DNA from: Bacteroides mediterraneensis
GTDB taxonomy: Bacteria > Bacteroidota > Bacteroidia > Bacteroidales > Bacteroidaceae
Assembly (NCBI RefSeq): GCF_025993685.1
Contig: NZ_DAJPEN010000001.1
Coordinates: 2,480,001 to 2,544,000, forward strand
Length of the DNA stretch: 64,000 bases
Direction of reading: 5' to 3'
How positions within the stretch are numbered: the first letter of the stretch is position 1; every line of letters begins with the position of its first letter. This document shows positions 31,814 to 38,510 of the stretch, piece by piece. Below the pieces are notes generated by a model. That model was not told where the DNA came from. It saw only the letters and a list, made by a program, of their open reading frames with translations, and ran no database searches. Made by a program: the position numbers and the translations under genes.

Positions 31814-32040
31814 AATCTGTCCTCCTTTCCTTTTATCCATTCATCACGCAGGTGTCTGCACTCCTCCAATGTCGGTCTCACGCAAGAGAAAAGTTCTCCG
31901 TCCGTGTGTCGGTAGTCATACTGGAAAAGGGTTGTTCTTTTCCGTCTGATAGTCGTTTGGTACTTTTCGTACTTTTCAGTACCTGCCGTCTGGCAGGTAC
32001 TCACTCCGTTGATGGTCATTCTTGTTGTCATGGTAGTCAT
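31810..32040 (-). CDS. DUF3873-type small protein
   Basis: 76 aa (or 69 aa from an ATG at 32019). MTINGVSTCQTAGTEKYEKY, then TTLFQYDYRHTDGELFSCVR and TLEECRHLRDEWI: the pattern I recall as DUF3873, widely found in Bacteroidales conjugative elements. No known activity. Confidence 0.75.
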   Translation of the reverse strand: MTTMTTRMTINGVSTCQTAGTEKYEKYQTTIRRKRTTLFQYDYRHTDGELFSCVRPTLEECRHLRDEWIKGKEDRL

Positions 32041-32043
32041 TTA

Positions 32044-32301
32044 TTAAAATTCAACAATCAGCAGTCGGTTCTCCATTACCTTTTCGGGGTCGGTTATCAT
32101 CCTTTGGGCTACCCAAAGGTGATGCGCTCCGAAGCCGTAGGCGAACAGCCTTCCGAAGTTCTCGTTTTCTGAAAGTTTCGCCATTGAATTGCGGATTTCC
32201 GTTTCGCTAAAACTCAAGGACAAGGTGTTTATCAGACTGACAAAGATGTCGGTTACTTTCTCGTCCCATAATATCAGTATGTTTTCTATCTTTATTTCCA
32301 T
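32044..32301 (-). CDS. Small hypothetical protein, 85 aa
   Basis: From the ATG at 32301 (MEIKIENILILWDEKVTDIF), which starts 26 bp after the PcfJ-like stop. Contains LSLSFSETEIRNSMAKLSEN and AYGFGAHHLWVAQRMITDP. Soluble. Upstream in-frame codons overlap the pcfJ end and are unlikely. Confidence 0.65.
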   Translation of the reverse strand: MEIKIENILILWDEKVTDIFVSLINTLSLSFSETEIRNSMAKLSENENFGRLFAYGFGAHHLWVAQRMITDPEKVMENRLLIVEF

Positions 32302-32327
32302 ATCATGTATATTTTGAAGTCTATAAA

Positions 32328-33608
32328 TCAAGCCCTCATCCGCTTGCGGATAAGTTCGGCATTGCTCTCTACAAGGCTGATGATGCGGTCGTGGTATTCG
32401 GTATTGGAATTGCATACACCTCTGCTCTGTACCACCTTGAATGTTGTCAGTGAAACCTCCACCGTTTCAATGCGTTTGCCGTCAATGGTTGCGGATAGGA
32501 TAAGGGAGTCTGTCCTCTTGTGATAGCTTCCCACACAATGGTGCATCAGTTTTCCTTCAAGTTGCATTTCCGCCACACTCTCAATGACCTTTACAAGAAT
32601 AAGGTTGTCGGTAAACACAAGTCCGAAGAACTTACCTTTGGACTTCAGATAATTCTTTTCGTCCTTGACCAACTGCTCCCTGCGTTGCTCCGCTCTTTCC
32701 CTTTCAATCTGTTCTTCGCGTTTTCTGACAAGTCGGTCATGTGCCTTTTTCAAGTCTGTCGGACAAACATATTTTTGGCAGTGGGTGTCTTTCCCGAAAT
32801 GTCGGAGCAGTCTTACAAGGTCACACCACATGGAGGCATCTGCAATATGATAGCCGTTTCGGATACAGATTTTTATGGAGTTCCAATATTCATGTAAATT
32901 GATATTTGATATGACGGCATATCTGAACATTTCTGTCTGTCCCGCTTTAAGCAATGTTTCCTTTTTGCTGTCCGTCAGAATGGCGGTAAAAAATTCGTAT
33001 GGGGTCAGTTCGTGGAATGCTCCCTTGAAGCCGTTTCGTCTTAATTCGGGAATGATGTGCATTGCCGGATAAGTCTTGTATGCGTCTATGTTGTATGCTT
33101 TCAGCATCTTGTTGCTGCGCAAATCCATATCGCTCCATTCAGTCCAAAGGTCATAGTACATCGTGTGCATGGCTCTCAGTCGGGCAATAACTTCGGTCTT
33201 TCCGTTTGGGGCAATCCACCATTGCACCACCTCCCGAATGGAATACTCTGCCTTCTGTCCCACCTTGTATGTTGCTACTACCATAAAGTAGCGCAACACT
33301 TGATATCCTTTTCGGGTCGTAATGATTTCATAATATGCGCTGTCCCTGAAAACTCTCTTTCGGGTATCAAGTATTTCAAGTTCCTTTCCGCAATGGGGAC
33401 AGCTACAGCCACATATAGTTTCCGCAAGAGTGTGTCCGCCTTTCCAGCGGTATCCACATTCCGAACAAGTGATAGTTCCGCCTTTTGTGCGGTAGGCATG
33501 ATGCTTGAAGCAATGTTCAAAAGCGTATGCTTTCTGCTTGTCTGTCAGTTCGGGCAGTCCGCTTGACAAACGGACTACCTCTTTCTGTATGCGTGTTCTC
33601 GGTTTCAT
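32328..33608 (-). CDS. PcfJ-like protein
   Basis: 426 aa from the ATG at 33608 (MKPRTRIQKEVVRLSSGLPE). The N-terminal part has a CxxC..CxxC zinc-binding pair (CSECGYRW and CSCPHCGKEL). The C-terminal part has the PcfJ signature FGLVFTDNLILVKVIESVAE, EGKLMHHCVGSYHKRTDSLI, LSATIDGKRIETVEV. PcfJ was named in enterococcal conjugative plasmid pCF10; function unknown. It lies 1 bp after the PcfK-like gene, the usual pair. A charged coiled-coil (KREEQIERERAEQRREQLVK) precedes the conserved domain. Confidence 0.85.
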   Translation of the reverse strand: MKPRTRIQKEVVRLSSGLPELTDKQKAYAFEHCFKHHAYRTKGGTITCSECGYRWKGGHTLAETICGCSCPHCGKELEILDTRKRVFRDSAYYEIITTRKGYQVLRYFMVVATYKVGQKAEYSIREVVQWWIAPNGKTEVIARLRAMHTMYYDLWTEWSDMDLRSNKMLKAYNIDAYKTYPAMHIIPELRRNGFKGAFHELTPYEFFTAILTDSKKETLLKAGQTEMFRYAVISNINLHEYWNSIKICIRNGYHIADASMWCDLVRLLRHFGKDTHCQKYVCPTDLKKAHDRLVRKREEQIERERAEQRREQLVKDEKNYLKSKGKFFGLVFTDNLILVKVIESVAEMQLEGKLMHHCVGSYHKRTDSLILSATIDGKRIETVEVSLTTFKVVQSRGVCNSNTEYHDRIISLVESNAELIRKRMRA

Positions 33609-33609
33609 A

Positions 33610-34020
33610 TCAAAAATCAAATAATGAGGGTTGGACTTGTGTTTCTTTTTTCGCTGTTGGCTTGTTGCGGTTCTGTAGCTTTTGGAGTTCCATCTGCTGA
33701 TATTGGGCAACCGCCTTTCTCCTTGCTTCCTGCTTTTCCTCTTCTGTCAGTTCCACCACATGGTTTACAACTACCCGACATTGTATCGGCTTGCCTATTT
33801 CAATCTCGTTTTCATCGTAATAGTGAATGGCTTGTCCGTAAATCTCTCCGTCTGAAAAGCCGTTGCAACCGCTTTTCTGCACATAGTTCAGAATGTATGT
33901 GACACAATCGTCTATGTTCTTGGCTGGGTTGCGGTAGCTTTTGGCGAATAGTTCATCTTCCGCTGCTCTCTGCTCCAAAAACATCTGTATGGTTCGTTTG
34001 AAATGGTCTGTTCCTTTCAT
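33610..34020 (-). CDS. PcfK-like protein
   Basis: 136 aa from 34020 (MKGTDHFKRTIQMFLEQRAA). Conserved PcfK features: DELFAKSYRNPAKNIDDCVT, YILNYVQKSGCNGFSDGEIY, QAIHYYDENEIEIGKPIQCR. Acidic and helical. It is paired with PcfJ here as in many conjugative elements of Bacteroidota and Firmicutes. Function unknown; possibly mobilisation- or replication-related. Confidence 0.85.
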   Translation of the reverse strand: MKGTDHFKRTIQMFLEQRAAEDELFAKSYRNPAKNIDDCVTYILNYVQKSGCNGFSDGEIYGQAIHYYDENEIEIGKPIQCRVVVNHVVELTEEEKQEARRKAVAQYQQMELQKLQNRNKPTAKKETQVQPSLFDF

Positions 34021-34027
34021 CATAATC

Positions 34028-34285
34028 TCAAATTTTAGTCGGGTTGTCGTTCAAATAAAGTATCTCGCAATCTTCCACTTCTGTGGGAAGTCCGAAAAGG
34101 GGGTAATGGGTGAAATAAGGCTGTGCGTTCCCTTCTTCATCTGTGAGGGGTGAAACATCTTGTACTTGCCATTGCTTCATCCATCTGTCTATTGTCTGAA
34201 CTTCATCGTCTGTGAGTGCGGTTGCATCGCCATTGATGATATAGGCTAAACTCCATGTGGGTATCTTTTCCGTTGTCCTGTTCAT
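34028..34285 (-). CDS. Small protein, DUF6926-like
   Basis: 85 aa: MNRTTEKIPTWSLAYIINGD, LTDDEVQTIDRWMKQWQVQD, YPLFGLPTEVEDCEILYLND. I recall this as DUF6926, widespread in Bacteroides mobile elements; number uncertain. Soluble. 4 bp before the PcfK stop region in the same leftward operon. Confidence 0.7.
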   Translation of the reverse strand: MNRTTEKIPTWSLAYIINGDATALTDDEVQTIDRWMKQWQVQDVSPLTDEEGNAQPYFTHYPLFGLPTEVEDCEILYLNDNPTKI

Positions 34286-34303
34286 ATCCGTTCCTTTATG
34301 TGG

Positions 34304-34525
34304 TCAGACAATCTCTTGTAAAATCTCCGTGTGGTATTGTGGGGGGCATTCCACCAAAAGAAAACCGATAAAGTCCTTTCTCGCTTCCTTGTTGAGTTCG
34401 TGGTATAGCCTTCTTAGGGTTGAATGGTTGCCGTTGATGTAGGTTTCCACCATATACTCAAAGATGTTGTCCACCTCGTAAAACCTGCATTGCTGCGCTG
34501 CTGTCCTGCTGTATCTTCTTGCCAT
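34304..34525 (-). CDS. Small hypothetical protein, 73 aa
   Basis: From the ATG at 34525 (MARRYSRTAAQQCRFYEVDN), then IFEYMVETYINGNHSTLRRL, HELNKEARKDFIGFLL. Helical and charged. Upstream frame overlaps the membrane-protein gene and is not used. Function unknown. Confidence 0.65.
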   Translation of the reverse strand: MARRYSRTAAQQCRFYEVDNIFEYMVETYINGNHSTLRRLYHELNKEARKDFIGFLLVECPPQYHTEILQEIV

Positions 34526-34536
34526 ATCCTTATTTG

Positions 34537-34755
34537 TTAAATAGTTAATAACCAAATGAAAAAGCCGATTGTCGCCATTACTGAAAATAGGGAGATTAGG
34601 ATGCCGAACATGATGCTCAACATGCCGAATAGGATTTCTCCTATGATACCTACTACCAAACCGCCAGCACAAAAGGCTATGTTTGATGTTGCCGTTACTA
34701 CTGCGGATAATGCTTTCCACAATACCTTTCCGATGTCACTCAATATCATTCTCAT
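34537..34755 (-). CDS. Small membrane protein, first gene of leftward operon
   Basis: 72 aa with two long hydrophobic stretches (SNIAFCAGGLVVGIIGEILF and GMLSIMFGILISLFSVMATI) joined by Gly-rich turns, ending GFFIWLLTI. Resembles small phage or plasmid membrane peptides (holin-like or stability proteins); not assigned. It is the promoter-proximal gene of the operon ending at 30948. Confidence 0.65.
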   Translation of the reverse strand: MRMILSDIGKVLWKALSAVVTATSNIAFCAGGLVVGIIGEILFGMLSIMFGILISLFSVMATIGFFIWLLTI

Positions 34756-34910
34756 ATTTTCCGATTTTAGATTGTTGATTACCTTGTTCGGATTTGGAGT
34801 GGGCGGTTTCTTTTTCTTTTCGCCTCTCTGTATGTCCGATGTTTTCTTGTGACGTCTTCCGACCGCATTGGTCGTTTTCGTTTCGGGGGCTTCTCAAAGG
34901 TTAGGGAGTA

Positions 34911-34991
34911 GGATTAGCAAATTTTTTAGACAAAATACTACCCCTGAAAGGGCGTGGAGATTTTTCGACAAAAAATTTGAGTTCCTAATCC
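34911..34991. promoter_or_regulatory. Large dyad symmetry between divergent transcription units
   Basis: GGATTAG-C-AAATTTTTT (34911-34927) is mirrored by AAAAAATTTG (34970-34979) plus CTAATCC (34985-34991), with a 5-nt insertion in the right arm. The centre holds a short CCCCTGAAAGGGCG imperfect palindrome. The arms overlap the -33 region of the rightward promoter. Candidate operator or replication-origin-like element. Confidence 0.55.
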
Positions 34992-35005
34992 CGTCTTTAC
35001 CTTTG
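34976..35005 (+). promoter_or_regulatory. Bacteroidota promoter driving the hairpin region
   Basis: -33 TTTG at 34976-34979 and -7 TACCTTTG at 34998-35005 (consensus TAnnTTTG), spacer 18 bp. Transcription would begin near 35012 and run through the stem-loop array, with no credible ORF behind it. Confidence 0.65.
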
Positions 35006-35011
35006 CCCCAA

Positions 35012-35576
35012 GCAACGAAAATGACACCTGATGCCGTCCTGGATGGCGGCATGGAAACAGAGGCATACGCATAGAGAGGCGGAAAGGAAAAGGGAACAGA
35101 GGTATTGGCGTGCAGCGCCATGTGGATGGATTAAGGGCGGTGCTACAACTAAGGGGAAAGTTGGCTTTCCGACCGCCGTGTGGAAGTCCTGTAACCGTCA
35201 TTGTCATGCGTGCATGGCTTGCGGTTACTGGTGTTCCTCCGGTTGTACATTGTCGTAAAACAGGATTGTCTGCCGTTGCTTTGTCTGCAATGAAAGGCAA
35301 ACTGGTTTTACGACACGAGGCATTGTAGCCGAAAAATGGTCACAAGAACAGATCCACGCCTGGCGTGTCCTGTAGAAGTGGCATTTTCGGCTACTTGTAT
35401 ATGGATGAAATAATGACTGTAAGAACGGTTTTGACCGTTTTAGTACAAGCATATATAAGAAGTGCCCACGGCGATGGCAGTGTCATTTATGGCATTGTGG
35501 TTGCTGTGGGCTTTTCTTTTGCTTGTACTGTTTCTGAAATCGGCTTTTGCGTGTCAGGCTGAAGCGGTTTTCAGAA
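35012..35576 (+). ncRNA. Candidate large structured RNA (or ssDNA structure) of nine stem-loops
   Basis: Perfect or near-perfect stems in order: ATGCCG/CGGCAT (35031-35052); TGGCG/CGCCA (35106-35120); GGCGGT/ACCGCC with inner GGAAAG/CTTTCC (35136-35177); GTAACCG/CGGTTAC with inner CATGC/GCATG (35191-35228); TGTCGTAAAAC/GTTTTACGACA (35251-35315); GTAGCCGAAAAATG/GCATTTTCGGCTAC with ACAG/CTGT and CACGCC/GGCGTG inside (35325-35394); AACGGT/ACCGTT (35424-35439); AGTACAAGC/GCTTGTACT enclosing GCCCAC/GTGGGC (35442-35529); TTCTGAAA/TTTCAGAA (35532-35576). A consensus promoter lies immediately upstream. I do not recognise it as any known RNA family. Group II intron features (GUGYG 5' end, domain V) are not seen. 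Confidence 0.55.
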
Positions 35577-35836
35577 GGGATTATAGAACGATGTAAAAAA
35601 CATAAAAAAGAGACTACAATTTGGAATTATAAACAGGAAAATGTTGTAAATCCTATTTTAATTTATCAAATTGTTTTTTTGTACTATTAGTTTATTAGTC
35701 ATTCGCTTGTTGAATAAAACATAAATAACAAACTTATTTTTACTAGGAGTCATAACTGTAACTTATTTTTAATTGTTATATTTCTCACAATATCCAAACA
35801 TTGACAATAAAACTTTTATTATTAGTGAATTAGCTC

Positions 35837-35844
35837 TATCTTTG
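35837..35844 (+). promoter_or_regulatory. -7 element (TATCTTTG) of the ABC-3C operon
   Basis: Exact TAnnTTTG match, 34 bp before the first ATG (35879). No clear -33 TTTG at the right distance. Sequence around it is strongly AT-rich. Identical to the -7 of the other cargo pair at 4851. Confidence 0.65.
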
Positions 35845-35878
35845 TAGAAGATTTCAAAAAAAGGTAAATATCGGAGTT

Positions 35879-36934
35879 ATGCGACATATAGAAATGCTGA
35901 AAGCACTTCATGGGGATGCCTTTATTTTATATTGTAGAAAAGGAAACAATAATGGCATTGTAGTAGTTGATGGAGGTCCTGTTCAAGACTCATTTAAAAT
36001 AGTAAATAGGCTTGAAGAGTTGGGAACCATTGACCTCATGGTTTTGACACATTATGATGATGACCATATTGGAGGTATATTAGCTTATGTTAAAAAACAT
36101 CGAAATGATAAACCTTTTCCGATAAAAGAAATGTGGGTAAATTGTGCTTACCAAGTACCATTTAATGTTTCGCCTAATATATCAATGGGACAAGCAAAAA
36201 AATTAGCAGATGAATTAACTCGTATTAATTCTAATCTTCAGGATTCTGGATACCCTATTATAAAATGGGAAAAACCTGTGATAGCTGGCGAAAAAAGATC
36301 TTTTCCATTTGCAGATTTTCATATACTATCTCCAACTAAATACATAAAAGAATTAAATGACATTAATTATTCGAAAGAAATTGCGAATATCTCTAAAAAA
36401 AAGAATCGGCAGCAAGAAGCTATAAAAACATCATTATTGGATTTATCGCAGAATCGTAAAACAAACCCCAGCGAGAATAATAAGCAAGAAGTGATTAATT
36501 GGTCCTCTATTGCATTTATTACAATCTGTGATGATTATAGTGTATTAATGTTAGGTGATAGTTATCCTTGTACTATTATTGATTCTCTGAAGCAAGAAGG
36601 CTATAATAGTAATGATTGTCGTTTGATAGTGGACTATGTTAAGGTTTCACATCATGGTAGTTGCAAGAATATAAATAATGAAATGTTGGATATGATAGAG
36701 TGTAATAAGTTTATATTGTCTACCAATGGAGGAGCAGGTCGTTCATGTCATCCAGACAGAGAGTCTATTGCCAATATTGTTTGCCATGAGAAACGGAATA
36801 AATTAATACCTGTGGAATTTTATTTTAATTACAAAAAGGATAAAATAGAAAAAAGAGGTTATAAGTTTATTAACGAAGGAGAAGATAATGAATATTCTTT
36901 TGTCATCTATGATGATATACAAATATTACCTTAA
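35879..36934 (+). CDS. MBL-fold (ComEC-type) metallohydrolase
   Basis: 351 aa. Metallo-beta-lactamase fold: IVVVDGGPVQDSFK, then metal-binding THYDDDHIGG (H58, D60, D62, H63), later DYSVLMLGDS and VDYVKVSHHGSC, NKFILSTNGG. This is the ComEC/Rec2-like MBL branch, whose members hydrolyse nucleic acids or small phosphoesters. No membrane segments, so it is a free soluble enzyme. First gene of a four-gene AT-rich operon with a protease, a small protein and an ABC ATPase. MBL proteins are among the effectors reported for ABC-three-component conflict systems. 10 bp before the protease gene. Confidence 0.88.
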   Translation: MRHIEMLKALHGDAFILYCRKGNNNGIVVVDGGPVQDSFKIVNRLEELGTIDLMVLTHYDDDHIGGILAYVKKHRNDKPFPIKEMWVNCAYQVPFNVSPNISMGQAKKLADELTRINSNLQDSGYPIIKWEKPVIAGEKRSFPFADFHILSPTKYIKELNDINYSKEIANISKKKNRQQEAIKTSLLDLSQNRKTNPSENNKQEVINWSSIAFITICDDYSVLMLGDSYPCTIIDSLKQEGYNSNDCRLIVDYVKVSHHGSCKNINNEMLDMIECNKFILSTNGGAGRSCHPDRESIANIVCHEKRNKLIPVEFYFNYKKDKIEKRGYKFINEGEDNEYSFVIYDDIQILP

Positions 36935-36944
36935 TAATTAGAAA

Positions 36945-38069
36945 ATGTCACTTATAGAACAAGTTTGCTGTGTTTCTGTTAAGATTTTATGTGAAAATAA
37001 AGATAAAACAGATAGCTCTTTAGGTACTGGAACTATTATTTCAGATGGGGACTCCTATTATGTAATGACTGCTGGTCATTGTATAAAAAATAGCCATGAT
37101 ATTGTGTTTGATATTGATGATATAAAAATTATATCATACGCAAAAAATACGCCACAAGAATTATCGTTACTTGAGATTGTTAAACCTGATTTAACTGAAG
37201 AAAATGATTTTGCTCTGCTTCGTATTGAAAAGCCAAATATAGATTTTGATTTTTTCAATAATATAAAACGATGTGATGATATACTTGATGAAGAAAATTA
37301 TTTTTTTTATGGATTCAATGATAAAGCAGATACAGGTCGTAAATACGAATTACAGCGTAATGGTAAAGCAAGATGGCATCTTATTAATGATATTATAGTT
37401 AACCAACCATTAACAGCTGAGGATATAATGGGGGGAAATTCTGGTGCAGGTGTCTTTTTTAGGAAATTAGATATATATTACTATGTCGGATATGTAAAAC
37501 GCTTATTTGATGAAGATGGAAACCAAAATGATATTATTATTTACCCTGCATCACGATTTGATGATATTCTAGCACCTGTTACTAAAGAGGTAAATTTTTT
37601 TAATTTAGTTGATAAGTGGACTGAGTTGGAAAATAAGGAGATAGACGAAGAGTTGAAAAAAATATATCAAAAAGAGAATGTGCTTTATCTGAATAATCTA
37701 AAAAGAAAAATGGATGTGTTATTTTCGCATCCTGAAGAAGCTCAAGATAATTACAACTCTTATCTTGATCATTATTTTCGTGGTCTTAGCTTAAATTCGG
37801 AAATTAATAAAACACCTTATATTGCAGAAAAGTTAAGGAATAAAGATTTGAAAGTGTTTAAAAATTGCCAAGAACTTAGGAGTAAATATTTTTCGGCAGA
37901 TAAAGATGCAAGAGATGATTTAAAAGAAATTAGGAACCAGATAATTAAAGCTGCATCTGATATACTTTACACAGATGACAAAGAGCAAACGCTATCTAAA
38001 GTATATGCTAATTACAGCATTGCTGAAAAATTATTAATATGTTCACTTGATTACAAAGATACTCTATGA
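36945..38069 (+). CDS. Trypsin-like serine protease with C-terminal ABC-3C-type domain
   Basis: 374 aa. Intact trypsin-like triad: H45 (YVMTAGHCIKN), D88 (ENDFALLRIEK) and S166 (IMGGNSGAGVFF). No signal peptide, so it acts in the cytoplasm, unusual for this fold in bacteria outside conflict systems. Residues about 215-374 form a helical C-terminal extension (LVDKWTELENKEIDEELKKI, DHYFRGLSLNSEINKTPYIA, DDLKEIRNQIIKAASDILYT) that would dock to the partner proteins, as in effector subunits of ABC-three-component systems. Overlaps the next gene by 4 bp (ATGA). Presumed role: suicidal or target-specific proteolysis upon infection. Target unknown. Confidence 0.85.
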   Translation: MSLIEQVCCVSVKILCENKDKTDSSLGTGTIISDGDSYYVMTAGHCIKNSHDIVFDIDDIKIISYAKNTPQELSLLEIVKPDLTEENDFALLRIEKPNIDFDFFNNIKRCDDILDEENYFFYGFNDKADTGRKYELQRNGKARWHLINDIIVNQPLTAEDIMGGNSGAGVFFRKLDIYYYVGYVKRLFDEDGNQNDIIIYPASRFDDILAPVTKEVNFFNLVDKWTELENKEIDEELKKIYQKENVLYLNNLKRKMDVLFSHPEEAQDNYNSYLDHYFRGLSLNSEINKTPYIAEKLRNKDLKVFKNCQELRSKYFSADKDARDDLKEIRNQIIKAASDILYTDDKEQTLSKVYANYSIAEKLLICSLDYKDTL

Positions 38070-38506
38070 TAACTAAGATATTTACTCCTAAGGAAAACTT
38101 AATTGTGACAACTTCAACACCTTTGTATAAACTTGTTGCAATTATTTTGATTGTAAACAAATTTAATGCAATATCTGTATCTAAACTTCAAGTTTATATG
38201 TGGGGATTGCAGAATAAGGAAAATCAGAAAAAATTGAGAATATGGAAAGAGCAAGATAGGGTGACTGAAGTACCTTGGATGTTAGAAAATGATATTATGC
38301 CTATTATTTCTCAATGCATTGATAACCATTTTTTGAAGTTAGAAACGAATAAAAGTAAGAAAGTTGTTGTTTCTCTGGGTCTTAATGCGAATCATTTTTT
38401 ACAAGAAATAAAAAAGTTGGAACTAGTTAATGAATTAAATAACAGTCTAACTTATATTGGAAATTTGACTGATAAAATGTTGGAAAATATTGAATTTGAT
38501 TTTTAG
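38066..38506 (+). CDS. ABC-3C middle-component-like protein
   Basis: 146 aa, soluble, helical: TPLYKLVAIILIVNKFNAIS, SKLQVYMWGLQNKENQKKLR, and VVSLGLNANHFLQEIKKLEL. Size, position between effector and ATPase, and winged-helix-like layout agree with the middle component of ABC-three-component systems; I recognise this by context more than by sequence. Overlaps the protease gene by 4 bp and ends 4 bp before the ATPase ATG at 38511. Confidence 0.75.
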   Translation: MITKIFTPKENLIVTTSTPLYKLVAIILIVNKFNAISVSKLQVYMWGLQNKENQKKLRIWKEQDRVTEVPWMLENDIMPIISQCIDNHFLKLETNKSKKVVVSLGLNANHFLQEIKKLELVNELNNSLTYIGNLTDKMLENIEFDF

Positions 38507-38510
38507 AATT

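Larger units (their letters stand above)
34756..35878. other. 1.1-kb non-coding region: divergent promoter dyad, hairpin array, AT-rich leader
   Basis: Contains no convincing protein gene. Left part: leader of the leftward operon. 34911-34991: dyad. 35012-35576: nine consecutive stem-loops. 35577-35836: very AT-rich spacer without structure I could see. 35837-35844: promoter of the MBL-protease-ATPase operon. Short frames in the hairpin zone change composition at every stem and look fortuitous. Confidence 0.7.

Noticed and set aside
35031..35258. 75-codon frame in the hairpin region (MPSWMAAWKQRHTHREAERK..)
   Set aside because: It spans three perfect stem-loops, has an odd Cys/His/Trp composition and no initiation context; more likely non-coding.
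35012..35576. Group II intron or retron as explanation for the hairpin array
   Set aside because: No reverse transcriptase nearby, no GUGYG 5' end, and no domain V-like hairpin seen.
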